From the NCBI GenBank assembly GCA_003313425.1, contig NHZP01000011.1, positions 1,476,104-1,540,103 on the forward strand: a DNA stretch of 64,000 bases. The letters are read 5' to 3'. The stretch comes from Pseudopyrenochaeta lycopersici (taxonomy: Eukaryota; Ascomycota; Dothideomycetes; Pleosporales; Pseudopyrenochaetaceae). The notes beneath the pieces are model-generated. The model saw only the letters and a list, made by a program, of their open reading frames with translations. It was not told where the DNA came from and made no database searches. This document shows positions 36,401 through 47,800 of the stretch, one piece after another; the first letter of the stretch is position 1, and the number at the start of each line of letters is the position of its first letter. Both the position numbers and the translations under genes were made by a program.

Positions 36401-36846
36401 TGTTGTAGCGCCTCTCGTCTTCTCTAGCTTCTCCTGTAAACAGTACGTCTGTAGATCGTGGATCGAGACATGGCCGTCGGACAGGGAGACGAGTATGTTC
36501 GCCTCCTTAATGATCGCTAGCTGCTGTATAGGGCGACGCGAGAACTTCTCCTCTTCACGAAGAAGGTCTGCAGGCCTATTCTTAGGCGTGGGAGGTTCGG
36601 GCGGCTCGTCGCTCTGGAGTTCATTCTGCGTCTGCACAGAGTCGGCGTCTTCGCTTTGCTCATTGACACGATATATGCGCAGAGAACCAGTACTCAATCC
36701 TACAAGGACGCGGTCGCCTAGTCGCAGTCAGTAGGCCAGCCAAGATACACAGGAAACTACATACCATAGGCAAGGATGGACTCGATCTTGGACTTGTCGC
36801 GCTGCTTGAGCTCGACAATAGGTCGAGCAGTGAAAGCGGACAACAT
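33500..36846 (-). CDS. VPS39: HOPS subunit Vam6/Vps39
   Basis: HOPS tethering subunit that binds the Rab Ypt7 and drives vacuole and late-endosome fusion; it also takes part in vacuole-mitochondrion contacts. Four exons (36765-36846, 34306-36717, 34147-34255, 33500-34094) give 1,065 aa; introns are 47, 50 and 52 nt with GT-AG ends. The N-terminal citron-homology (CNH) beta-propeller starts MLSAFTARPIVELKQRD and continues past VGLSTGSLRIYRV. The middle is the clathrin-repeat-like alpha-solenoid, including ARAIVLSKMGQHKQALQIYV. The C-terminal Vps39 domain 2 ends with a zinc-binding CAVCHKRFGG...HSGC. The last two introns are needed to join KAEE to YCNQVY, which confirms the model. Confidence 0.95.
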
Positions 36847-38527
36847 AGTTTATGTGATTTTGGGAGCAGATTCATTTGTACCTTTTTGGTTCGTCGCTAC
36901 GCGACCATGGTTGCGCGGAATCAGAGCTCCATGAGTGGGCTGCAGCGAGCGCGGACCCATCGTCATTGTCGCGGACGTTTTGGAGCTTGGGCCAGCAAAC
37001 TAACCCCGTGCGGTCATACTTTCTTCTTTTCAGCCTTTCAAAACCATCCGTTTCAATTATGATGCCATGTTTCGATCTTGGAAAGTAGCATAAGGGCAGA
37101 TAAAATGTTTTTTCAACTACCGAAGTATCTATCTACTTGTTTTCTGCCCGATTAAAAGGCGCCGCGTAGATCAAGCAAACACAAGGAGAGAGTGTTGCTA
37201 GTCAAGCGAGTGGTAACGTATTTTCGAATGAATCATGGACAAAACTTCAAACTGGTAAAGGATCTTTCATTTTGCTTTCGATGGTCCGCAGTTCACAAGT
37301 TACAATCTGAAGAGAACCATCTCTTCACCAGAATTTCCACCCACAAACGAGCGACTCGAGTGAGCTCTCTTTTCCATCCAAGGTCAACTTGGGACCAACA
37401 CCATTATCGGAAACGAATGTCCTTTCCAGTCCCGGGCACAAGCGCCACAGGATCTCTTCGAAGCGGCGCGAAACGCGCTAAGACCAACCCTTCATCCGGA
37501 GGACGAGGATTCTTCGACCATCCGTACAAAGCAGCGCAAACAATGTCAACTTTCAACTCAACATACTCACTTCCGCTCTCTGCTGGCCCTCCAGCGCAAG
37601 AAAGAGGCAAGAGAGAAGGAGGAAAGCATAACGCTTGTTACCAATCAGCACAACATCCTCTCTGTTTCCCCCCAGCTACAGCCAACAGCGGGTGCAAAGC
37701 ATACAAAATCCAGAAGGGCCGGTGAGTTAACGGGACACAGAAGAAAGGAAGTGGCGAATGAGCGAGTCATATCCACATATTGCCGGTTCATTTCCAACAC
37801 ACATCCCTACTCTCTATTGCTTCTTTCTAACCGCTGCGAACACGATGAGGTCAGGTCGAGCGCGCCTAGCGGGCAAGCCACGGCGAGGCGAGGTCGAAGT
37901 GATGCAGCGTCAAAGTGTGAGTGGAGTAGAGAAGAAAAGGAGAAAGTAGGAGGGCTAGCAGCGGATCGGGCGTAAGGGACCTCGGGAACAGACATACTCA
38001 AGGAGATATAACACAACCTCACCAATGAGAGAAACGAAACTAAAATGTAACTGGCAAGTAGAACAAGATACATCTCGCGAAGAAATGGAGGTATAGGAAG
38101 GATTGACATGACGGGAGAGTTGCAGGGTTACAATAGTTGTTTCGCTTCTTCATTCAACAAAAAAATGACGATGAGGGGATATCAATCCAACGCACGCCCG
38201 CAAGGCAGAGCAACGACACTATGAAAATAAACACATGTGTTACATGGGGTATTGAACTAGTAAATGTAATAAAAACACCAGACATATGCGACACGGAGAA
38301 GCAAGCTTCATCAACGCGGGCATGTGCCATGTTTCGTCCTCGGAGAGCGGATTCGCATCATCACGAGGAAGAAGCAACATACTTCAAAAAATCCACTGTT
38401 CGGTCTGAGCAATTACGGCTCATCACGGGCCGGGGATTTGAGAGGTAACCCGTCGTACTACCCTCAGACACAGAGGGCAAACCGAAAGGTCCGGTAGTAG
38501 ACGAAAGATGTTCAACAGGCCTCGGAT
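36847..38527. other. Intergenic VPS39/PRM1, one weak ORF
   Basis: About 1.68 kb between the VPS39 start and the PRM1 stop. One plus-strand frame (ATG at 37411 to 37725, 105 codons) begins MSFPVPGTSATGSLRSGAKR and reads plausibly, but has no domain and no supporting neighbour. The remainder has only short overlapping frames and the PRM1 3' flank. Confidence 0.4.
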
Positions 38528-40801
38528 CTAGATGAATGGATTCTGTTGCTTTTCGCGTGGATATTGAGGGTCAGAGAATGGGTTCGGTCGATCATCCAGT
38601 GGCGATGGTTCGGCGAGTTGACCATGGCTGCTCGATCGGAAGTGGCCAGGGCGAGAAGATTCAGTTACCACGTGTGCGCCCACAGAGCCTACCTTTTCTG
38701 TTTGAGGCTCAGCATCATATTCGACTGTCGAGAAAGGTCGGGGCGCTAGTGTGTAGGGTGCAGCTTTGTTGACATTGTAGTCGTTGGCAACATATTGCGG
38801 AGGCGCAGCAGCAGGGTAACCGTTGGAAGGCTTGCGGTCACTGTCAATGGTAGGATCGATGATGTAGGGATTGCGATCCATGTTTGAGTCTTCGCGGCGG
38901 AAGAGATGAGTTGAAGCGTAAACAAGGCCACCGACGGCGATGAAGAGCCATACAAGAATTAGGGCCGTAGAGATGAGTGCTTCGGTTTGAATGCCACTCA
39001 TCAGTTTCTCGATAACGTATTCTACAGCTTCAGTGATCTCATCCTTCGCCTTCCCGTTGGGATTCGCAAGAAGTGCGGCAGCTGAGTCTGAGTCGCTTTT
39101 CTCAGCAAGGGCACCAAGAGAGAACGTGTCATTCGCAACGCCTGGAAACGAGACATGCGCATGCTCTTGGACCCAGGTGAGGCCTTTCTGAAAACTAGCA
39201 ATCTTCAGTCCGATCAAGCAGTTAAGAACCTCCTTGATCGGATCGTGTAGAACAGTGCCGCCAAAAGTATCGTTTAAAGTCTTGCTCATCTCGCTTACAA
39301 AGCCATTCAGGGTGTTGTTGACCGCAGTCGTGCTGCTGTTCACCCAGCCAAAGATGTCGTCATTGAGTTCCTTGTCCAACTTACCGACGGCGCCATTAAC
39401 ACCACCAGACCATGACATGGACGCATTGTTCAGAGATATGACGACTTTTTCGGCAAAATCAGCGACTTGATCAGTCAGCTCGGGAGTCTTGTTTTGTATG
39501 GCCTTCAGCAGGAGGTACTGGCAGAAACAGGCGAAGAGGCCAGCAATACCCAGAGATAGGAGGAAAATCATCGGTACGGAAGTGGTGTAGGCCCAAGTCC
39601 AGCGCATAACAGCCTGTCGTCGGGCTGACCCAAAGCGCTTACCAAACCACAAGCCGATACCAGAAGATGTGGGGCGTGACGCGAGGTAGACGACGTCCAT
39701 GCCATCGTGTCCCTCTGCGAAAAGCGCAGCACGATCTTGCATCTTCCGGTAACGGCGAATTTCCAACCAGGCCATTGGGACGCAAACGACGATGGCAGCG
39801 GCAATTAGCACACCGAGAGCGATCTTCCGTGCGTTATAAGCCATGAGGATAAGATCATCGAAAAAGTCGTTGATCGAGTTCCCTTCGGAGCAGAAGTTGA
39901 GCGTTTCCTTCTGGGGCACGGGAAGCAGCTTGCGGTCAAACTCAAAAGTGTCCATTCCCCGAATGAGCTTCTTGACTTCTTCAAAAGGTGTGCGGATGAT
40001 GTTATCTGTAAAGTTCTGGACTTCCGCAAAAGTCGGAATCGACTCGTTGAGCTTTTGAAGACCTTCCTGCATCTGGGGCGGTAGTTCAAGAGCCTTAAGT
40101 TTGGTAATTTGCTCGTCTAGGTTGATAGTTGGCTTGGTGAAACCCGGGAGGTTGAAATTGATCTTGTCTACCATGGAGTTAATTCCATCGGAGATGGACT
40201 TGACTGCATTACCCATGTCCTCTGTGACCTCGTTGATGGTCTCGTCCAACTGTTTATTGATTGCATTGCCAATTTCGACAGCTGCGTGCAGGCTGCCGCT
40301 GACAGCGAGGGTGATGAGGCAGAGGTAAGTACTTGTCATCATGTGAATGACGAAGAGAACGATCTCTTCAACACCAGTGACGCTCATTTCCAGCATGGTC
40401 ATGAGGCCACTCACTGCCTTTTCGATGCCAGAAGCAGTCATTTCATTCATGCCCTTGGACATGTAGTGGGGCATAGAGGCCATAGAGCTACCAATATTCT
40501 CAACTTGTGTGCAAGCACTGAGAGCTTCGCGGCGGGCAGAAGTGATGCTTGAGTCAGTGCTTGCGATAGCGAAAAGTAGTCGCACAAGGACTAGGAGTAA
40601 TAGAATCGTCCAGCGATTGATCCAAATTTGTGAGAGCCTAGCTCGAAGGCCGAGGTATGGCTTGAAGTGTGGTGTCTGGTTCATTATAGGTCGTGGTATA
40701 TCTTGCGGTGGGTAGTAGTCTCGCATCTCATGACTATCGCCAGCGGACATAGATGGAGGCACAGACGGGAAGGGTTGCTGTTGGTTCACTGAGGAAGCCA
40801 T
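38528..40801 (-). CDS. PRM1: Plasma membrane fusion protein Prm1
   Basis: Multipass membrane protein that stabilises plasma-membrane merger during cell or gamete fusion (mating, and hyphal fusion in filamentous fungi). It is a single exon of 757 aa starting MASSVNQQQPFP. Hydrophobic segments lie near residues 64-82, 147-170, 326-346, 408-431 and 620-643, enclosing two large extracellular loops with several Asn-glycosylation sequons. The ECTQ-like region around residue 95 has a Cys (ALSACTQVENIG) and the first loop another (LNFCSEG), fitting the known disulphide-linked architecture. The C-terminal ~110 residues are cytosolic, Pro/Ser-rich, ending PREKQQNPFI. Membrane topology is read from hydrophobicity only. 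A perfect 21-bp palindrome lies ~380 bp upstream. Confidence 0.95.
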   Translation of the reverse strand: MASSVNQQQPFPSVPPSMSAGDSHEMRDYYPPQDIPRPIMNQTPHFKPYLGLRARLSQIWINRWTILLLLVLVRLLFAIASTDSSITSARREALSACTQVENIGSSMASMPHYMSKGMNEMTASGIEKAVSGLMTMLEMSVTGVEEIVLFVIHMMTSTYLCLITLAVSGSLHAAVEIGNAINKQLDETINEVTEDMGNAVKSISDGINSMVDKINFNLPGFTKPTINLDEQITKLKALELPPQMQEGLQKLNESIPTFAEVQNFTDNIIRTPFEEVKKLIRGMDTFEFDRKLLPVPQKETLNFCSEGNSINDFFDDLILMAYNARKIALGVLIAAAIVVCVPMAWLEIRRYRKMQDRAALFAEGHDGMDVVYLASRPTSSGIGLWFGKRFGSARRQAVMRWTWAYTTSVPMIFLLSLGIAGLFACFCQYLLLKAIQNKTPELTDQVADFAEKVVISLNNASMSWSGGVNGAVGKLDKELNDDIFGWVNSSTTAVNNTLNGFVSEMSKTLNDTFGGTVLHDPIKEVLNCLIGLKIASFQKGLTWVQEHAHVSFPGVANDTFSLGALAEKSDSDSAAALLANPNGKAKDEITEAVEYVIEKLMSGIQTEALISTALILVWLFIAVGGLVYASTHLFRREDSNMDRNPYIIDPTIDSDRKPSNGYPAAAPPQYVANDYNVNKAAPYTLAPRPFSTVEYDAEPQTEKVGSVGAHVVTESSRPGHFRSSSHGQLAEPSPLDDRPNPFSDPQYPREKQQNPFI

Positions 40802-41178
40802 AGCGGAGGTGGATGGCTGCGGAAAGTGGTCTGGATCGGATATTAGATTCGGAAGAGGGTCTGCTTTCAGAGCGCTGGGTTGGAGATAGTGATAGTCGGG
40901 GAGGAAGTGGTCGGAGAAGCAAGCTAGCTGGATAAAGTATCTACCAGAGATAGGTGTTGAATAGCAAGAGTATTATGAAAATGTAGAAAACAACAGATAA
41001 CAATAGGAAATCCCAACGCTCCGCACAATGCAATAAAGGAAGAAATGGTGAAGCAGGCAGGTGAAGGTAAAGAAACCCGAGTTTAGTGGGGGAGGGCCGT
41101 GAATATCTATTTTGGCAATGACTAGAGTGAATGAAGCCACATACCGCGAGAAAGCGAGGACCAATTGCAGGCGACCCG

Positions 41179-41199
41179 CAAGGTACCAATGGTACCTTG
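41179..41199. promoter_or_regulatory. Perfect 21-bp palindrome upstream of PRM1
   Basis: Nine-base arms CAAGGTACC and GGTACCTTG flank the spacer AAT. It lies 378 bp upstream of the PRM1 ATG on its promoter side. A shorter version (AGTACC-AAT-GGTACT) with the identical spacer occurs at 20452-20466. The form suits a homodimeric DNA-binding protein, but binding is inferred. Confidence 0.4.
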
Positions 41200-43063
41200 A
41201 AAAGAGGCCCGCTCGACCAGTTCGTTTCAGCAGGGCATCTAGTCCGTGAGGCTCAAGTTAGAACAGGCGATTCCGTAGGTGGTGGTCGCCCATGTAGGCG
41301 CCCTTGCTGGTGGGACCAGCCACTCCGGACCAGTCGTTTGCTTGTCAGATGACCGGGCTGGGGACGGCCCAAAACAACGCGCCAGAACAATTTGCTTAGC
41401 AGTGTCTGTTATTTTGAGCCTCTTTGTCTTCGAGTGGCTATCGCGGATTATCTGAGCGGGTGGCCTTTGTCCCACGACTTGCGCTCATTGGTCTGCGGCG
41501 GTCGTACGCTCGCGAAGGCAACCAGATCTCGCCACCAGGGCACCTCGTGACGTCGACAATCGCCACAGAGTGGAAATGATGTCGAGCGCAAGGGAACACG
41601 ACCTCTGAACGTGGGTCGTTGGCAGAGGAAGTGCTCAAGGCTCGCAAAATGCGCGACGCCATGGTTTTGTAGGTGCTCGCTGCATGGCCGCGTTGAAGGC
41701 GGCATGTGGCGCCGATTTTTCCTGTTTTATGCAGCTAGACTGACGTCATCTTTATTCATGTGGGGCACTTTCTTCAATCGACTGTCATTGATATGCCCAA
41801 CAATACATTTCATATTTGAAGCTGGCTATACGTTCTTGAAGGTGACCAACTCGCGCAACCCCATAGATTGAAGTCATCGACCTCCTCGACGATCCTAACC
41901 CGACGAGCGCTTCCACGTTGAAACCTTGTGAGGCGGCTGGTATTCGTGCGACGCCAAGGCCCGATGGACTGGCCGCGGCGAAGCGCTTTCCAAAGACGTG
42001 TGGGCCGACCTCGATCGCTCCTGCCCAATCAAAGCGGTGGCGGCTCCATAACCTCGGACAGGTTTCCTGTCCTTCTCAAATTGCTCTCCGTTCTGCGTTG
42101 ACTTCTGTCTCCATTTTTATTTGTGCTATTTCTGTCGCTGGTTAATCAGTATTTGTTGCATTTCCAGTACCTCGCGCCTGAGAAGCTGATGTTTGGTTGT
42201 TACTTCCCTGATAAGATGCACCATCTTATCAATGAGCAAACACCTAGCAATTCCATCATCACAGTCATACCCTAAGTGTGAGACTGTGCAGATTCGATCT
42301 ACTGATCCAATTAGCGCAGAGTAAAAAGCCTAGTCATCTTTATTGTCCCAGTAAATAATATGGAAAACACCAACTGAATATCATCCGCGTTCAATGTATG
42401 GACACATCGAAATGTTGTCAAGCAACATTGTGCTGCCAGGAAAAATTGTTATAGATGCTTTTGTATGAATCCGCATAGGACAATTGCATCACTGTGAACA
42501 CGCCTTCGAGGTAACAGTCGCAGGTACAACCTCGTATATTTTTATTCGAAGAGGGCATACTTTTTTGGATCATTAGGTGGAATTGTAGGTCAACTTCGGC
42601 ATCTCAGAAGTGACTGCCATATCAGTGGACGTGGTTTCCTATGCCACTGTTCTAAACACCACTTCGCAAAAGGGTAGTACATTCCCTTTACTATGCGTAC
42701 AAGCTTCATCATCATATACAACTTCAATTTCCTGTCTCCCGTATCAAACCTGCCCATCTGTACTCTTCTCCGCACGGCTGGTAGCCGCCTGTCACCTTTT
42801 CCTCGAACACAGATCCTCTACCTGGTTCAGCCTGTGGTGACGGTCATCGCTCTCTGATTGTAATACCGTGCCCTCTCTGCTCCAGTCTCCAAGTGTTCCG
42901 GGCGTTGAATGCGTCATTCGCCAGTACAGGCCGTGCTTGGGCTACAAGAGCTTCACCTTTACCCATCAGAACATTTCACCCCAATTCACTCATTGCTTCG
43001 CTTGCTCGGCCGGCACATTTTGTACCGGGCTCTATTTAACGCTGCAATCAATTTGGTTTCCTC

Positions 43064-43094
43064 CTGCAACCCCCTCTGCAACCCTCTCTGCAAC
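43064..43094. repeat. Short 12-bp-period tandem repeat
   Basis: Three copies of CTGCAAC start at 43064, 43076 and 43088, separated by pyrimidine-only CCCCT or CCTCT linkers. No function inferred. Confidence 0.6.
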
Positions 43095-44158
43095 TCAACC
43101 TGACCCGCATTGCCTGCAATACAGCAACGCTCGCCACACCTGAGATCTCCTACCTCTGAGTTTCAGCTTTTCGGGAACACTTGGATCCTCGCACCGCGTT
43201 CGACTCAGGTATAGTTCAATTGTGCAGACTGATTGACCGTCTTGCCTCACCATCTTAGCTGATGCTGCACCGCCATATAGTTCCAAAAACGCTGTTTCAG
43301 TCACTGCGCTGATACGCCCCGTTCGGACAGCCATACTATATTGCAATTGATAGGTACAGTAGCTTATCACCACACGGACTCTCCTCTCCTCTCCTATCGC
43401 CATCACCAGTCATCATTAGGCACGTCCTGACGCACATTTTTATCAACCACAGGCAGCAATCACTCACAATATCACGCTTTTGGTACTGCGGCATTTCAAA
43501 GCTGGCACATTACTTACCCCAGAACTACGCCACCATATTCTACTTATATCGCCCTAAAAAAACATAATTTGCAGGGTTCAAGCTATCTCCTGCATTCTTT
43601 CACGCACTGGAAGCAAAGTCTTGAAATTCGACACTCAATTTTCGATTTTGACTTCATCAGGTACGTGGCCTATGGTACACTGTTCCCCGTTTGCAGCTCT
43701 CTGCCGAATACAACAAGTCGGTATTGATACAACGAAGACTCTTATTAGACTTTCGAGGGCGCTTGAGGACATTCATGCGCTCTCTTATACTTTCTAGTAT
43801 GCCGTGTTAATCCCTCCATTGCTACCACCACCAAGGGCGGATAGTAATGCCGTCACTGATCTTGAACAAGGTCTCCTATGAAATATCACTAATATAGACA
43901 AGGAAACACACAGACCTTGTCTAAGATACATTATCGCTTACCTTCTTCACCATTCATTCACGCCTACAAGCTCAAAGTCATACCAAATACTCCAACGCAG
44001 ACTAGCTGCTACCCCACGCATCAAATCCAACGAATTCTAAACATCGAAGCACGCATCAAAATTCCAGCATAGCATAATTAGGAATTCTAAGCTGCCTCTC
44101 GGTGCTCTATCAAGACTGCCTCTTACCAAGATACTTGTCCAACTCAAACCAACTATCG

Positions 44159-45193
44159 ATGGCCGGCCGTAATAAGGCTTCAGATAGGGATTTGGACGGC
44201 AGAACCACCATTGACAAACCTTCCGACATTAACAATAGCCAGGCATCATCGCCGCCCCCTGTAGTTAGCGGCCACACCCTGTGTGAGAAAGAAGGCTGTA
44301 GTGCTCGTTTCAATGGTGATGGAGTGCTCTCTCAAAGCGACCCTCGAGGCCCTAATATCCTTGAATTCAAGAATCTTAGTATCCACAATGGCCACTCTCG
44401 AACCCCTAGTCATAATGACCGCTTTGCTGGCCCTTTCCAACGTGGCCTCGAATATAACAACGATATCGGCTCGCATAGTGCTCCTGTCCCCGACTTTATT
44501 CATGGAGATAGCAATTTCCGCTCCGGAACACAATACACCATCAAAAATAGATTAGGCGATTCAAGGAACTCGCGTACCTGGATATCTCCTGAGCAACAAA
44601 CCCAGCAAGAGTTCCAGGTTGTACGTAATGCTATGCGCCGCCTTTTCAGGCACTCGGACGTTTCACACTGGAAACTCGCCGATTACATTACGCACCGCGA
44701 AGCCATGATCGCTTCTCAGGCCAAAAGGCTTACCAGTCAGGTCAGGAAGATAGAAGAGGCTCATGGGTCACGTTCAACATCTATCCCGCTTGAAACGCAG
44801 AACAATTTCAGAAAGTGGGGCCTTGAGGGGAATTTTGACGAGCATGGTAACTTCGGGCGGGTTCTTGGTGAACAGACCATCTGGTGCGAAGACTGGAAAA
44901 ATGGGAAGGACGATATCGCGCCATGGCCATCCACGGCTGAGATGAAATGGGAAGGTGACGACCGAGCCAAAACTGGTGTTGGCAGGTTTCTCCCCCTGCC
45001 ACGCGAGGATGAGCCTCCGACACTTCAGTGGAATCAACTCCCAGTCATTGACCAGTACCCTATAGACCAAGTTGCCAGGATCCCCACCATGGAGGACATA
45101 TACCTTCCTGTGGATGATCAGATTGAACCAGAGAAGGAATATTTATGGAGCAAGGGCCTGGAGGAAGAGATAAACGCCTTGCTGGAGTCATAG
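44159..45193 (+). CDS. Conserved-looking hypothetical protein, 344 aa
   Basis: Single-exon frame of 344 aa from the ATG at 44159 (the frame is open 19 codons further upstream without a better Met). I do not recognise it. The N-terminal ~150 residues are polar, Ser/Asn/Asp-rich. A helical region follows, with FRHSDVSHWKLADYITHREA and basic residues. The C-terminal third is Trp-rich and acidic, with FRKWGLEGNFDEHGNFGRVL and IWCEDWKNGKDDIAPWPS and a final EEEINALLES. There is no signal peptide or membrane segment, so it is probably intracellular. The ordered C-terminal half and consistent composition support a real gene. Confidence 0.65.
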   Translation: MAGRNKASDRDLDGRTTIDKPSDINNSQASSPPPVVSGHTLCEKEGCSARFNGDGVLSQSDPRGPNILEFKNLSIHNGHSRTPSHNDRFAGPFQRGLEYNNDIGSHSAPVPDFIHGDSNFRSGTQYTIKNRLGDSRNSRTWISPEQQTQQEFQVVRNAMRRLFRHSDVSHWKLADYITHREAMIASQAKRLTSQVRKIEEAHGSRSTSIPLETQNNFRKWGLEGNFDEHGNFGRVLGEQTIWCEDWKNGKDDIAPWPSTAEMKWEGDDRAKTGVGRFLPLPREDEPPTLQWNQLPVIDQYPIDQVARIPTMEDIYLPVDDQIEPEKEYLWSKGLEEEINALLES

Positions 45194-45407
45194 ATGATTT
45201 ACTCTTTTGCATCCCAACAATTAACGCGAAATAGTCTTCGTTGATCTCTACAAGTCAGCTTCATTGCCTTCAAAGATATATATGATGACACGTCGGTTTG
45301 GCTCAGTTATCAATCGTCTCCCCTGATGTGACGACTAGCTCCTCTCAATGACATTAAGTAAACGGTACCCAAGCGATAGTTCGCATCACGGCTCTGGAAG
45401 ATATGAG
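45194..45407. other. Short intergenic region
   Basis: About 210 bp between the 344-aa gene and the minus-strand fragments. Nothing seen. Confidence 0.4.
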
Positions 45408-46664
45408 TTATGTCACATTTACCAAGTAAATGCCTTCCTTGGATGTTTCTACGTTGGAAACAATGCCTGTTCCTGATGAGAGATGATTGTATACATAGTT
45501 ATGCGCTCGACCAGTTTCACAGGAACCCTCGCTTGCAGCTCCACAAGCACTTAAAAGCCTTCCTGTTCTAGATGTTTGGTACCCACAGCATGGAGCCTTC
45601 ATCACGTTCTCTAAGGGCAGCCCTCTCGCTATATCATTTTGACGAACAACATATGTGGAAAAAGGTGGTTCTTTGTCTTTCATATCTCTCGTGCATTTTT
45701 GCGCGATTCCGACCCATAATGACACAATGGAGTATGTCCTAGAAAGAAGGTAATTTTGGTTTTGGATTCGCATGGAATGGTCTTTCTCCTGGCTTTGGTT
45801 GGCTTTTGAATTCTCTACTGCTTAAGTATTCTCCCACCAAAGAAAAGTGCTTTCATACCCTAGATCTTTGATCGAATATGCGGTGTTCAGGGCCCCAATC
45901 ATTACCACTGGTTACACCGACCTCAATTCTTCAGGCTGCCATTAGCTTCAATTGTATCCAGTGCCCACCAGAACTACATCCATGTGTATTTGTTACCTCG
46001 GGACAATCATAGCCCTTGATGCTTCGCAGCCTCGGTAGCCCAGCGCCTCCTGTTTTACAGGCCTGGCAGCCTAATTGTATGAGCAACTATTCTTTTCCAT
46101 GACTTAGGAAATCTGGTTGCAGGAAAAAATTTGGACGATTGTGCCATCAACGTTGCAACATCTTGAGTGCAAGGGTTCTTGATGGTCACTATCGCAGTTG
46201 AAGGTGCCGCTGCTTCTGGATTTAGTATTTTCATGGCACAATTTTCAGTATGACACTAAGAGATTGCTATCTCGCAAAACTGGTGTTGCGTGTGTTTCTA
46301 GCCGCTGCGAAACAAAATGTCGTAGAGTGAAGTTGATGTACAGATTCCCTTCATGACAATCAAATAATTTCATATAATAGTTATAAACCCCATATCGACC
46401 ACCTGGCAACTGGGATAGGGATCTGACAATTCGTAATGGAAAGCGGAATTTTTCTATAATCTTGTCGGAAATAAATTCACCTCTCCGCGCTACAGTCACG
46501 TTCTTGGCGAATATTCTCTGTATTCGGGTTCTTCCTGCGAGACCAGCACAATCAAGTTTGATGCTGATGAACCTGCCGTTTCGCCTTCGCGCTCGCGCGA
46601 GAGCAATAATCGGACAATACAAGCCGTATTTCCGTATTCGTTGAGTCTGCCACCGAACATACAA
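45408..46664 (-). pseudogene. Fragmented cysteine-containing coding sequence
   Basis: On the minus strand a series of protein-like segments is broken by stops and phase changes. The frame at 46245-46664 ends at a TGA, and the same phase continues open below it with a Cys-rich stretch (TFNCDSDHQEP, HSRCCNVDGT). Next comes a segment around 45,995-46,072 (CQACKTGG, KGYDCPE), then an open frame at 45408-45773 with APCCGYQTSRTGRLLSACGA. Cysteine spacing suggests a secreted, disulphide-bonded protein. It may be a multi-exon gene I failed to splice (candidate GTAAC donor near 45,995), or a decayed gene. No family is recognised. It lies ~1.1 kb from the RIP-affected block. Confidence 0.3.
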
Positions 46665-46710
46665 GGCCGCTCACCTTCCTTACGCCCTTCCCGTCCAACG
46701 AGCATCGTTC

Positions 46711-47421
46711 TCAAACAGCACCAGTAGCACACCCCTCCTCCCCATCCAAATCTTTGATCATATGCTCAATCCGAATCCCCTCTCCATTTGGACACTTCAC
46801 AACATCCTTCCGCCCACTCCTCACGTACCCACACCTCTCGTACAGCGCCACCCCGCTCAACGTCGCACCCATCTCCAACCTCACAAAGCCCTCTACTTCT
46901 CCCTCCTTACCTTCCTGTGCCATCGCCTCGCAGTACCGCATCATCATAGTTCCTAAGCCGCGGCGCGCCCAATCCGGATGGGTGAAGATAGCGCGGATAC
47001 TTGCACGATCGACGGCTGGGTCGCGCTTCTCCGGCATCCGGAGGGGAGAGGGGGCGCTGTCACCGCCGTACAGTGTTTTGCGAAACGACCAGCCACCGCA
47101 TGCGCAGATTGTTTTGGGCTGTGCATTGGGATGCAGGATGAAATATGTCCTGTATTTACATTAGTTATGGTTGATCTCAAAGTAGACGTATTGATGAGAG
47201 CTGTACTTATCACGAATGAGGACCGAATCGGGTCCGAAGAGATACCCTATGGAGCCGTCTAGCTCGGCTTGCGAGTAGTATCCTGCTCCTAGAGCGCGTA
47301 ATGAGTCTCCGATCATCTTTTGCAGTGCAGGTACGTCTTCCATTGTGGCATCTCGAAATATGAAATTACCAGTCGCTTCCTGCATTTTTGCATCGGCAAT
47401 TGGGTTATGCTTAGTTGCCAT
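46711..47421 (-). CDS. GNAT family N-acetyltransferase
   Basis: Acetyl-CoA-dependent acyltransferase of the Gcn5-related (GNAT) fold; the acceptor is unknown. Exons 47207-47421 and 46711-47149 join over a 57-nt GTACAG...ATACAG intron to give 217 aa. FIFRDATMEDVPALQKMI is the typical first strand and helix. ICACGGWSF resembles the beta4 region. IRAIFTHPDWARRGLGTMMM carries motif A with the acetyl-CoA pyrophosphate loop RRGLGT at about 134-139. GVALYERCGYVRSG is the usual motif B. The ATG at 47421 is preferred over one at 47493, which adds a non-conserved leader. It is the last intact gene before the AT-rich block, with its promoter next to the boundary. Confidence 0.9.
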
Positions 47422-47800
47422 TGTGAGGATGGTAGTGTTCTGCTGTTTCGTAGCGGGGTAATATAAGAAAGCAAAGGTGTGTTTGCATTGCAAGAGATCT
47501 AATTACTTTAGCTATGAGCACAAGGAACCTGCATACAGCGCGATCGGCCTTTGTGATGAAAGCTGCAAATTTCTGCTTTCCGACGGAAAACGTGTTTGCA
47601 TCCACCAGCGTGGAATAGATACAATAGAGATGTCAGCGAGTGATATACCATATGTGGCTTCGTCCTATTGCCTATTGCTACGTCCATTTCAAAAAAAAAA
47701 TGCAATTTATCGGCTGCTGCTCTTGACGTAAAGCCCTAACCATAATAAACTACCACTACCTACTCCCCTTATCCGTCCGCGTTATTTTAACAAAGGCACT
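47422..47800. other. Transition from genic to AT-rich DNA
   Basis: Holds the GNAT promoter and a short A run at ~47,690. Base composition shifts sharply at about 47,750-47,830, after which TA dinucleotides and TAG/TAA triplets dominate every frame. Confidence 0.6.

Larger units (their letters stand above)
40802..44158. other. Long intergenic region, nothing conserved
   Basis: About 3.36 kb. It contains the PRM1 promoter, a 21-bp palindrome (41179-41199), a three-copy 12-bp-period repeat of CTGCAAC (43064-43094), and otherwise only short unsupported frames. The last ~600 bp before 44,159 may be a long leader of the downstream gene. Confidence 0.45.

Noticed and set aside
41131..42145. Several 70-86 codon ORFs on both strands
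   Set aside because: Overlapping, no conserved residues or splice models, and consistent with chance in moderate-GC intergenic DNA.
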